Below, piece after piece: positions 10,811-20,619 of a stretch of 47,746 bases of DNA. A program made the translations under genes and the position numbers. The notes below the pieces were generated by a model that saw only the letters and a list, made by a program, of their open reading frames with translations, was not told where the DNA came from and did no database searches. The DNA comes from Porphyra umbilicalis (Eukaryota > Rhodophyta > Bangiophyceae > Bangiales > Bangiaceae). The DNA lies in NCBI GenBank assembly GCA_002049455.2, contig KV919209.1, positions 1-47,746 on the forward strand, given 5' to 3'. Position 1 is the stretch's first letter. Each line of letters begins with the position of its first letter.

Positions 10811-11462
10811 TAGGGTTCGCAGTAGCGCCCCTATGTGAGGGGCGTGGGGCGTAACCGCGCCCTAATGGCGCCTTGACAGCGCGCCCTTCTGAAGGCTAAC
10901 GACGCCCCAAGAAGCACCTACAATTACTGATTTAGTACAGGTAGCACCCTATTGTTCCATGATTCTTCTGTGATCGCAGCCGCCAGTTGATCCAATTGTC
11001 TATTTAATGATGACAGTCTGGGGTCGCTCCTGCCGATTCCCCGTCAGTCTTCGTTTCCTTCACTTTCAAGCCCAACCACCACCACGCCTACAACATCACC
11101 CTTCACCATACAGACGCTCTGCTGCCGCAAGGTACCACACCACGTCAAAGACGTCACCCAGCCCCACGGCCTTACGCTGCGAGACGCGACGGTAGCGGTG
11201 GGCACCGCCATCCCCCCGTCGGGTCCCCTGTAGATTCTGTGGCCCCTTGACAACGTGTTTCACTCCCAGCTTCATCATCCGGAGCTGCGTGCTGGGCACC
11301 AGGCAATCATGAACTTGGAATAGTGGAATTATCCATGCTCCATGCGCGCCCTATCCGCGCCTCGGCGTCGCGGGGCGCGGGGCGTTAACAGCGCCCTAAC
11401 AGCGCCCTAACAGCGCCTTAACAACGCCCCTCAATAGCGCCCGGGCGCTCTTCCCAACCCTA
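10811..11462. mobile_element. hAT-type MITE (copy C) with 8-bp target duplication
   Basis: The ends are TAGGGTTCGCAGTAGCGCCC and, inverted, TAGGGTTGGGAAGAGCGCCC (16 of 20). The target duplication CTCTTGAC is perfect at 10803-10810 and 11463-11470. Inside both ends lie clustered GCGCCCTAA/GGGGCG repeats; near the right end GCGCCCTAACA is tandemly repeated. Internal motifs are shared with the MITE at 8454-8839. It has no coding capacity and must be mobilised in trans. Confidence 0.85.
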
Positions 11463-11657
11463 CTCTTGACGTCATGACGGCCTGCTGGCTCTTTCGTGGT
11501 GTGAAAATAGTTTAAAGGTTCTCTCAAGCTCAGGGTGTTTTGGCGAACGCGCTCTCAGTTACTGTTTGGTACTGTCAATGGCACCGCACCTCGTCAACGT
11601 AGTGGTTCCGCGCGAGAGCAGTTGGTCGCTCGGCGGCCCCTTGTCGCCACCGTGCCC

Positions 11658-12304
11658 GCGCAGTGGTGCTCATCGTGCGTTCACACGCAAACGCGTTTTT
11701 CTTGTAAAAAGCTTCGAAACCCCCTCCGTAAGGCCTTCCGCAAGGACATCGATTTGTGGAAGAACGGTGGAGGAACTGCGAGAGAGGGCGCAAGAGTTGG
11801 TGGCTTATAATTCACGGGGTGACCCACAGGTTGGTGCAGAGAAAATCTCCATTTGTCAAGAGCGACACGGAGCCAATCGCCATGACGACTCAGCGTCTCC
11901 ATGATCCAATCATCAATCAATATCGACCGCGTCACCGCATGTGTGGCTGTTGTTGGCCAGCTACATCGGCTGCTGACTACTAGGAGATGGTCAATGCCTA
12001 CGGCGTAAGCGACACTGTCGTTTTACAGCTAGACCCCCTCCGTAAGATGCTGACGTCGCAACTATTTGCGACGCTCAGGGAAGCGTCGACCGGGCTGAGG
12101 GAAGGCTATGGCCGTGCTCAGCGCCTCGAGACGGTTTGGATAGTATTAAGTTGACAAGTCGGACGACGCGCTCTTCTGCTGCGCAAATTGTTGTGGGCGA
12201 AATCGCCCTTTCCTCAGCCATCCAGACCGGTCCGCAAGCTTTTTACAGAGCTGTTGACAAGAATTGTGCGTTTGCACGTAAACACACGATAAGCACCACT
12301 GCGC
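11658..12304. mobile_element. Inverted-repeat element with about 80-bp ends
   Basis: 11658 to about 11735 and, inverted, about 12226-12304 share GCGCAGTGGTGCT-x-ATCGTG, then ACGCAAACGC, TTCTTGT and TGTAAAAAGCTT. The right arm has about 10 extra bases before the last block. The ends resemble CAGTGG-type hAT ends, but no matching target duplication is visible. The interior has no recognised gene; CCCCCTCCGTAAG recurs at about 11.72 and 12.04 kb. Confidence 0.6.
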
Positions 12305-13258
12305 AGTCCACCCGCCGCGGCTATCTGGAGAACCATCCCTCCGACCGACGCTCGAGCCACAACGGCGGCGTTTGCGCCCCTGAGGGCGGCCGCGAGGCGG
12401 CCGCCATTGGGACGACGGCGGCGGTGCCTCTCCCAGATGTGGTCGGCAAGTGGCCAGCCATCCCGGCTTGGCGGCTGCTCTACCGACGGGTGGCTGGGAG
12501 CGTCAGGCGGCTGGTCGAGCAGAGCGGCGCGCCGGTTGGTCGGCCCCGGCGCCACCCGCCCGCACCCTCGAATCGACTGCCCTCGAGCCGCCGCCGGCGG
12601 CGCCCCGCAGAGAGCTTGAGCCCAGTCGCGTGGCCCGCGCGGGGCGGCCCCGCTCCGGCGGGGCTCCTCGTACGCTCTCGAACGTCGCACCCTCCCACTG
12701 TTTTCAGCGAGCCGGCGGCGGCACGTCGCCGCGCTCTCGCGCCCCGCAACCGGCGCCCCGAATCCGTCAGGCCGCACGGGCGCCGACCCGAGGGCGAGGG
12801 CACCGTCGGCAGAGTGAGCGCGCGCGTCCAAGAAGGCCCTGACCGCCGCCGGCAAACACGGGCGCCAACGCAGCTGGTGCGTTCCGCCCGCCAGACGGCC
12901 GCTGGGGACGGGGGTCGTCAGCCTCTCGCCCCTCACTCTGCGTGCGCGACGCGCTCCGCGGTGCTCGGGGGTGCCTCCTGCCAAGGCCGACAGTGCGCCT
13001 CGCGGAGATTCTCAACGTCCTTCCGAGGTCTCCCCGCGGCGCGCTCCCGGCTCTCACACCGGCGTTTGCCTCTGCTGTGTCCAGCCCCGGGCTGTGGCCG
13101 GCTCCGCTCCGGTGGCAACCGGCGTGGCGTTGCCGCGGCTTCATTCCCCGCCCCCCTTGAGTTGATCACCGTCCCGCCCACGTGCGTGCGCTCTCTCCCA
13201 ACCGCACTCTCCCGTCCCCCCCCGCCCCCAAACCCCCCCCCCCCCCGAGTGGGTCACC
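12305..13258. other. GC-rich stretch without recognised gene; upstream region of the pseudokinase gene
   Basis: Frames are open on both strands, as expected at this GC content, and none shows a domain. The last 70 bases before the ATG at 13259 are strongly pyrimidine-rich (CTCTCTCCC..., C-runs), as in a TATA-less promoter or leader. Confidence 0.35.
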
Positions 13259-14036
13259 ATGGGCGGCACGGTCGCCGAGCAATCCCCCTGCGTCGACATC
13301 CTCCGCACCTTTGGCCAACTGCGCGATGCGGCGCTCGCCGCCGGCCCCGGCCGCTCGGCGGTGGCCGAGACGCTCGTCTCCCGCGTGTCGGCGACGCTCG
13401 GGGATTTGCGCGACTTGGAGCGCGTGCCCGCCCGCATGAGCCGCTTCCGCGGCGACCTCGCCGCCCAGTGGGCGATGCACGAGGCCATCCGGGGCGCCCT
13501 CGCCTTTGTCGCTGAAGTGCCCCGCGTGCCCGCCGGCGGCGGCGCGACCGCCAATGGCGGCGGCGGCGGCGGCGGCGGCGGTCGCCGCGGGCGCCGCTCC
13601 CCGCCGGGGGCGTCGCCCTCCCGCTCGTCGTTGGCGACGCGGGCGTCGTGGCGGCGTTGACCCACCGCCTCGCGCTCGCCGTGGAGGCGCACACGCCGCA
13701 GCGGCCGGCGTTGGCGGAAACGCTGTCGGCGGTGGCGACGGACCGGGCGGCGGCGGCGGCGGTGTTGGCCGACATCGTGCCCCTGGGGGGGGGGGGGGGA
13801 GCAGCGAGGGCGACACGGACCGGGGGGGGGGGGGAGCGGCTCAGATGGGGCGGCCGGCGGCAGCACCTCGAGTGGCCGCCTCCCGTCACTCGGCGCCCTC
13901 TACGACGTGGCGCGCGACGCGTCGACGGCGGGGCCGGGGCTGTTTGCCGCTGCCGCCGCCGCCGACGCCGACGGGCCCGAGGTGGCGGGCACGCCCGTTG
14001 CGTTTACGACGCTGCCAGAGCCGCCGCCGGGCGGTA

Positions 14037-14075
<39 letters not shown>

Positions 14076-16248
14076 TCGACCGCGGGCGCCAGACGCGGGC
14101 GCTCAAGCTCCGTGCCAAACTCCGCCACCCCAACCTCGTCACCCTCTACGGGCGGGTGGAGGGGGAGGTCGGCCTCGACGGGGAGCCCGTCTCTGTCTAT
14201 GTGGCCGCCCGCACGCGCGGCGGGCGGCGGCTCGACACCCTCCTCCGCCAAGCGGCCAAGGAGCGCAAGGCCGCCGCCGGCAGCGGCGGCCGATTGCGGT
14301 GGGACGACCCGCGGCTGCTCCCCGACAAGATGGTCATCCTCCTCGACGTTGCGTCGGCGCTCGCCTACCTCCACGCCGCCGACGAGGCGGTGCACCTCGG
14401 CGTTCACCCGGCCAACGTGCACCTGCCGCCGTCGCTCTTCCCGGCGGAAGCGGAGCTCGCGGCCGCCGCGGCGGCGGCGGCCGCCACCGCCGCCACGCTC
14501 GCCGCCACGTCGGGGCGGGCGGCGGTGCCGGCGCGGCGGCTGCTCGGCCGCGGCGACGGGGGGGCGGGCGTGCGGCTCGCCAACGCGGCGGTGCTGCCGC
14601 CCGAGGCGCCAGCGGCGGTGCTCATGGCGGGGCCGGCCGTCGGCGGCGCCGTCGGCGGCGGCGGCGGGAGCGCGGCGGAGCGGCGGGCGCTCCGCTACGC
14701 CGCCCCCGAGGTCGTGCGCAAGGGCACCCCGACGCCCGCGTCGGACATTTGGTCGTGGGGGATGCTCGCGCTCGCCCTCTTTACGGGCGCCGACCCGTAC
14801 GCGGACGAGGAGGGGGGGGGGGGGGAGGGGACGGCAGCCAATCGGGCAGCGCCGTCGGCGCGCCCCGCACCGCCAGTGGCGGCGGCGGCGGCGACGCGAC
14901 GGCGCGGCTCGTCGACCGGCTGCTGACGGGGGCCCCCCCCTCGCGGGCGGCGCTGGCGGGCACCGACGCCCCCCCGAGCTCGTCGCCCTCGTGCACGACG
15001 CGTGTCTGCTTGCCGAGCCCGCCGCCCGCGCGCCCGCGTGGGAGCTCATCCACCGCCTCCGCGCGTTGGCGCGGCGGCAGCCGGCGCTGTTTGGCGCGCC
15101 GCCCGTGGAGGGCGTGGCGACCTTTGAAGACGCCCTCGGGGAGGAGGAGGAGGAGGAGGATGAGGAGGATGGGGACGGCCGCGCCGCCTGGCGCGAAGCC
15201 GTCGGCGGCAAGGCCGTCCGCGCGGCGGCGCTCTACCGCCTCCGCTTCCGGGGGGAGCCCCTGCGTGCGGCCGCGCACTTGGCGCACCCGGTGCCCGTGT
15301 GGGAGCGCCGCGCCGCGGGGGGGGGGCGCCCTGGGGGGGCGAGCCTCCCCTCGACGCCGCGGGGGGCGCGGGCGGCCGCCGCCGCGGCGGCGGCGACCCC
15401 GCCGCCGCCGTACAAGCGGCGGCCGCCGCCGCCGCCGACGCCGAGACGGCGGCGTGGAATTTGCACGCCTGCTGCCGCCGCGGGCAGTACGTGGCGCGCG
15501 ACGGGGCGGCGGCGCTGGCGTGGCTCGCGCGCTCCCACGGCCGCTCCCTCGCCGCCTATGCGGAGCGGCTGGTGGCGGCCGAGGCGGACGCGGCCGCCGC
15601 CGACGCGGCCGCCGACGCGGCGGCCGCGGCGGCGGGCGCCACGGCCGTGGCGCTCATCGAGGGGCCAACGTCGCCGGGGAGTCCCCGCGGCGAGTACCCG
15701 CCGCCGCTGCTGTCGCCGCCCATGTCGCGGGAAACGTCGACGGTGAGCGGGGGGAGCGGCCGGGGGGGGGGGGGGGCGCCTACATCCCCATCCGCCCCCC
15801 GTCGAGCGGCGGCATCAGCGGCGGCGTCAGCGGCGGCGGCGGCGGTGGCGGCAGCGGCGGCGGCGGCGGCGGCGGCGGGCGGCTGGTGCCGACCGGCGAC
15901 GGCACGCCCGCGCTGCTCGTCGCCTACCTCCAATCCCTCGTCGACGCGGCGGGCGGCGACTCGCCGGGCGGCGGCGCCGTCGTTGGCGTGCGGGCGGCGC
16001 GGGGGGGGGGATGGACCGCCCCGAGCGCCTTGGCCCGCCCATGCCGACCGGCGGGGACCCCTTCCGCCTCGTGCGCGACGGCAGCGCCGGCGGGGGGCGG
16101 GCGGCGGCGGCGGCGGGCGCCGCCGCCCGGCCCTCCGACCGCTGTCGGAGCGCACCGCGTCGACGCCCGTGGGTGGGGGCGGCGCGCGGGACCGCGGCGC
16201 GCCGCTGACGTCCGCCCTCGTCATGCCGCCGTTTGGGTTGGGGGCGAA

Positions 16249-16302
<54 letters not shown>

Positions 16303-17645
16303 CGGCGCGAGCGGCATGGCCGACGCGCTCGCCGACGCGCTCGCCGCCTCGTCGGCGGCCGACGCGGCGGCCGCGTCGCCGCTGGCCGCCTCCCGCCTCG
16401 GCTCGGTCGGCTCCGTGTCCCCGTCCGACGCGGCCGCGGGCGACGCGGCCTATGGCCTCGCGCTCGCCGCGTCGGCGGGGTGGGGGTGCGCCCGCGACGG
16501 CCACGCGGCGGGGCGGCTGCTCGAGGCGGCGGCGGCGCGGCAGCACGCAGACGCGACGAATGAGCTAGGGGAGGTGCTCCTCCGCCGCGCGCGGCGGCGG
16601 CAGGAGCGGGCGGCGGCGGCGGCACGCGCGGCGGCGGGGGGCGGCGGCGGCAGCGGCGCGCCGCCGCCGCACCCGCCGCCGTCACCCCCGTCAGCGGCAG
16701 ACGGCAGCGGGGTGGGGCGCTACTCGCGGCCGCCGGTGGCGCTGCTCGGCGGCCCGCCGGCCGTCGACGTGTCCGTCTCCTCCTACGCGTCGGACGGGGG
16801 CGCGTCGGGCGACGGGGAGAGTGGGGACGACGACGACGCGACGGACGCGGCGGCGGCGGGCGACGCGGCGGGGCTGTCGGCCGAGACGGCCGCCGCCGCC
16901 GCCGCCGTCCTCCGCCCGCGGCCGACGCCGCTCGGCACGGGGATGGGGGCGGCGGCAGCGGCGGCGTGGGCGGCGGCACCCCCCCGGCGGGGCGCCCCCC
17001 GCGGGCCCCTCCCGCCGCCGCCACCGGGGCGACCGGCACCGGGGGCGGCGGTCTGGGGGCGCCCCCCCCCCCCCCCGGCGGCGGCGGCACCCCCCCCACA
17101 TCCCCGGCGGCGCGCTCGTCCACCGCGCGTCGGCGGCCTTCCTCGCCGCCGAGGCGCTCGGCTCGGTCGGCGCGACGGTCAATCGGGGTCTCCTCCTCGC
17201 CGACCCGCGGGCGCGCGGGGCGGCGGACACCCCCCCGCCGCCACCGCCTTTGCCTTTTTCGAAGCCGCCGCGCGCGGCGGCTCCGTCCACGGCCTCTACC
17301 TCACGGGCGTCGCCTTTGACCGGGGCGTCGGCGTCGGCGGCCACGCCTACCAAGCCTTTGAGCGGTACGCAACGGCCGCGGGGCGGGGGCACCCGGCGGC
17401 CGCCGCGGCAACCGCCGCCGCCTACCGCGACGGCCGCGGCTGCGTCGCGTCCGTGCCGCGGGCGGCGGCGTGGCTCCGCACCGCCGCCGCGGCGGGCGTG
17501 GCGGCGGCGGCGACCGACTTGGCGGGGCTCCTCTACCACGGGGGGGGGGCCGCGTCGGCGGGCGGTGCCGCCGCCGGCGGGGGGTGGGGGGGGGGGGGGA
17601 TGGCACCGCCGCCGGCGGTGGGGGGGCGGCGCCCCCGCGGCGGCG

Positions 17646-17685
<40 letters not shown>

Positions 17686-18054
17686 ACGATGACCGCGTCG
17701 CGCGGCGGTTGGCCGAGGCGGGGGCGGCGCGCGGGGAGGCGGCGGCGCAGCGGCTGCTTGCGGGCATGGTCGCCGCCGTGGAGCCGGGCCGCGCGCTCGC
17801 GCTGCTCACGTCTGCGGCGGCGGCGGGCGACGCGGGCGCCGCGCTCGCGCTCGGCGACGCGTTTGCGGGGGGGGGGGGGGGGGGGGGGGGGCCGCCCGCG
17901 ACGTGCGCGCGGCGGCGGGGTGGTACCGCCGCGCGGCGGCGGCGGGGGAGGCGGCGGCGGCGGAGCGGCTGCGGCGGCGGAGCTTCCGCCTCGCCCTCGC
18001 CAAGGCGCGGGTGGGGGGGTTCCTCCGGGGGAAGCGGGGGGGGGGCACGCGTAG
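13259..18054 (+). CDS. Pseudokinase with C-terminal Sel1-like repeats; frame changes at G/C runs
   Basis: The ATG at 13259 has a strong context (ACCATGG). An N-terminal helical region (MGGTVAEQSPCVDILRTFGQ) is followed by a kinase fold at about 13.87-15.07 kb: LRHPNLVTLYGRVE, then LLDVASALAYLHAADEAVHL, GVHPANVHL, YAAPEVV, and SDIWSWGMLALALFTGADPY. The catalytic loop reads H-L-G where H-R-D is usual. The DFG position reads LAN, and the VAIK lysine looks replaced (VAFTTLP). Catalysis is therefore unlikely. Sel1-like repeats follow, e.g. AFAFFEAAARGGSVHG, GHPAAAAATAAAYRDGRG, GWYRRAAAAGEAAAAERL. Sel1 repeats form scaffolds for protein binding. No single frame covers this: coding potential moves between frames at G15 (13785), G13 (13822), G14 (14812), C7 (14969), G10 (15317), G15 (15762), G10 (16001), C15 (17062), C8 (17090), G10/G14 (17540-17599) and G25 (17867). 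The 3' end at 18054 also assumes such a shift. Confidence 0.65.
17867..17891. repeat. G25 homopolymer inside coding sequence
   Basis: Twenty-five consecutive G lie between two halves of the last Sel1-like repeat (LGDAF before, GWYRRAAAAG after). The reading frame differs on the two sides. Confidence 0.85.
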
Positions 18055-18492
18055 GGGGTGGTGGGCGGGTGGGGGGGCGCGCGCCCCGCGGGCGCGCCGG
18101 TCGGGGGCGGAAAACAAATTGGGGTGCCGCCGGTGCCGCTGGCGGGGCGGACCGGCGGGGACGCGCGAAAGAGTGGGTGCAAGCACGTCGGGGGGCGCGC
18201 GCCGGGCGCCGCGCGGCCCGCCGCCGGGGCCGCGGCCGCCGACAATCATTGTCACATGTGGTGGGCGCCCATCCCCCGCGCGCTGGCGGCGCGTCGAGGG
18301 GCGGCGGCGTCGACACACCTCGCCACGCGCACCCGGCAGCCGCCCCCGCCGCGCGGCACGTGCGCGGTCGCCGCCCCCTTTGCGCGGCACGTGTCCCCCC
18401 GCCGCCCCCCCCCTCCCCCCCCCCCCCTCCCCCCACCCCGCTGCTGCCCCCCCCCACGCCGACGCGCCGCGTCGCGCCGCCGCGGCCGGTCG
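18055..18492. other. Convergent intergenic region
   Basis: It separates the 3' ends of the pseudokinase (+) and TMEM223-like (-) genes. It is rich in C and G runs; no gene, poly(A) signal or hairpin stood out. Confidence 0.35.
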
Positions 18493-18511
18493 TCAGCCCG
18501 TTGGCTTGGTC

Positions 18512-18543
<32 letters not shown>

Positions 18544-18919
18544 AGCGCGCGCGGAGCTCCTCCCCCCCCGGCGCTCCAGCAGCGCCGTCAGCCCCCGCCC
18601 CCCCCCTCCGCGAGCGCCGCCAGCGCCGCCCCGTCGGCCGCCGCCGGCCGCCGCAGGTCGACCGTCAGCACCGACGGGCGGCCGGGGAGGGTGAGCGTCA
18701 GCACCGCCGGCAGCGGCGGCGGCGGGGCGGGGAAGGGCGGCGCCAGGCCCCCGTCGCCGCCGGCACGGGCGCACCCGCGTCGTCGTCATCGTCCTTGCCG
18801 CCGCCGCCGCCACCGCCGCCGCCGCCGCTGCCGCCGCTGCCGCCGCTACTGCCGCCGTGCGGCGGGGGTGGGGTCGGCGCCGGCAACGGCGACGCTACCG
18901 CCCCCGCCCCGTCGGGGGC

Positions 18920-18957
<38 letters not shown>

Positions 18958-19666
18958 CCGGAGGCGGCGGCACGGCCGCGACGGGCACGTCCGCGGTGAC
19001 GCCCGCGGCGGGGATGCCAAACAGGTGGTAGGTGTGTGCGACGAGGCGCTGCCGCGTGTGGCCGCGCAGGAGGAGGAGGGAGACGGAGGAGCGCAGGTGC
19101 GCCGAGAGGGTGACGAGGAAGAGGGTGCTGAGCGTGCCGCATGCCTGGGGGGGGGAGGGGGGCACGCACCGCGCGGCAAGACAAACGGGACAGAGACAAG
19201 CGGGGCGGCAGCACCACGCGCGCAAGCAGCAGACCGTGTGAGCTGGAGCGCCCTGGCACGGGCTTGGGCCCCACCCACGCTCAAGGCCTCGCCACAGACG
19301 AGTCCCACGCGACAGCCGGCCGCCCCCTCGTCGCTACCGCCCGCCCCGCAGCGACCGGCGCCTGCCGAGCGCGACGCGCCCCCAGCCGCCGCCAAGCCCC
19401 ACGCCCACCCGTCAGCGTCGGCCCGAGCGCCCCCCCCCCCCCCCCCCCCCCCCCAAGCCGCGCGTCACGTACCGCCATCACCTCCACGGGCACGAGCGTC
19501 ACCCCCCCCCCGTCGCCACCGTGTGCGCCGCGGCACTCGCCCAAAACGCCACCTGCCCGACCGCCGCCGCCGACAGCGCCGCCGCCGACCCGCCGCCGCG
19601 GCCGCGGTACAAGACGCGCGTCGCGTCCACCGCCGTCGTTGCGCGGTACAAGACGGGCGCACCGTC

Positions 19667-19713
<47 letters not shown>

Positions 19714-20059
19714 CGTCGCTGCCGTCGGGCAAAGCGGCCGCCGCGCGGCGGCGGGCGGCGGCGGCGGCGGCGGGCGGCCGCGCCCCGCCGGCGGCGGCGG
19801 CGGCGGCAGACGCGGCGGCGGCGGCGGACGCGGCGGCGGCGGCGGCGGCAGACGCGGCGGCGGCGGCGGACGCGGCGGGGGGGGACGACGACGCCACGCC
19901 TGGGGGGGGTGGCCGCCGCCGGTGGCGGCGGATGTGGCGAACCGGCGGGGGGGGGGGCGACGCCGCCGGGGGGGGGGGGCGCCGCGCAGACGGCGGCGGG
20001 CGGGCGGCGGCCGGCGCGGCGGCCGCCGCCGCCGTCAGCAGGCGGGTGGACGCTTGCAT
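18493..20059 (-). CDS. TMEM223-like mitochondrial membrane protein, one intron
   Basis: The ATG at 20057-20059 starts MQASTRLLTAAAAAAPAAAR, a good mitochondrial presequence (basic, no acids). After Ala/Gly low complexity come APVLYRATTAVDATRVLY and VGQVAFWASAAAHTV, then VTLVPVEVMA. An intron 19145-19472 follows (donor GTACGT, acceptor CCCCAG), joining in frame to ACGTLSTLFLVTLSAHLR. Then come SSVSLLLLRGHTRQ, AHTYHLFGIPAAGVTADVPV, and, after Gly/Asp linkers, LTLTLPGRPSVLTVDLRRPA and GLTALLERRGG. The order matches TMEM223: FW in the first membrane segment, an LRSV-type motif, an FG/VP strand and a ligand-like strand at the end. TMEM223 proteins are inner-membrane factors linked to mitochondrial cytochrome oxidase biogenesis in animals. 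Three frame changes are needed, at C10 19502-19511, a short run near 18750 and C9 18598-18606. The exact stop is uncertain because of C30 at 18514-18543. Confidence 0.55.
18514..18543. repeat. C30 homopolymer
   Basis: Thirty consecutive C on the plus strand, in the last part of the TMEM223-like frame (G30 in its sense strand). Confidence 0.9.
19145..19472 (-). other. Intron of the TMEM223-like gene
   Basis: The donor is GTACGT (plus 19467-19472) and the acceptor a long C tract ending CAG (plus 19145-19147). Removing it joins two exons with family similarity in phase 0. It contains another long C run around 19430-19454. Confidence 0.6.
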
Positions 20060-20480
20060 GGGGAGTGGCAGGAAAAGGCGGGGGGGGGGGGGGGGTGGGG
20101 GGGGGGGGGCGGGTGGGAAAGAGGGGGGGGGGGGGGGGGGGTGGGGGGGGGCGCGAATGGGCGCGGGGGAGACTGGCGTCGCGGCGGCGGGGCCGCCACC
20201 GCGGTCGTGGTCGTGGCGGCGCGCGGTCGGGCGCGGCCGCGGCGGTGCGGGTGGGGGTGTGGGCGCAGACAAAGGCGACACCAAGTCCAAGTCCCGCACA
20301 ACCGACCGTGCCGGCGGCCACGTTGCCAATACATGGGTGCTGTACCGCCACGACTTTGCCCTCCAGCTGAGGATTTGAGTTGCCATCAACGCGGGAGGTG
20401 GAACAATTTGCAACCGGCCCCGGGCTGTGAGGATCGCGCGCGCGCGCGAGGGCGCGCGGCTCGACCCGCACAGCAAGGTC

Positions 20481-20613
20481 TATTGTGCTTCTCACAAAAA
20501 CTGGATCCGCAACATCCGCTTCAGCATCATGAACCGCCCCCTGAGCCAATGAAACAGTGATTTTGCAACGGAAGCTGAAGCACCGAGGTCCAGTTTTTGT
20601 GAGAAGCACAATA
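20481..20613. mobile_element. 133-bp MITE, perfect 25-bp inverted ends, TA-flanked
   Basis: 20481-20505 and 20589-20613 are exact reverse complements beginning TATTGTGCTTCTCACAAAAA. If TA (20481-20482, 20612-20613) is the target duplication, the inverted repeat proper is 23 bp and the element is 129 bp, as for Tc1/mariner MITEs. A further inverted GCTTCAGC/GCTGAAGC pair lies inside. It lies about 420 bp upstream of the TMEM223-like start codon. Confidence 0.8.
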
Positions 20614-20619
20614 AGAGCA

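Noticed and set aside
12214..13144. Minus and plus ORFs upstream of the pseudokinase
   Set aside because: All frames are open because of GC content. No motif or favoured strand could be seen.
14299..16563. 754-codon plus ORF and similar very long Arg/Gly-rich frames at 13.5-20.5 kb
   Set aside because: They are mostly out-of-frame readings of GC-triplet repeats. Only the segments with kinase, Sel1 or TMEM223-like motifs were kept.
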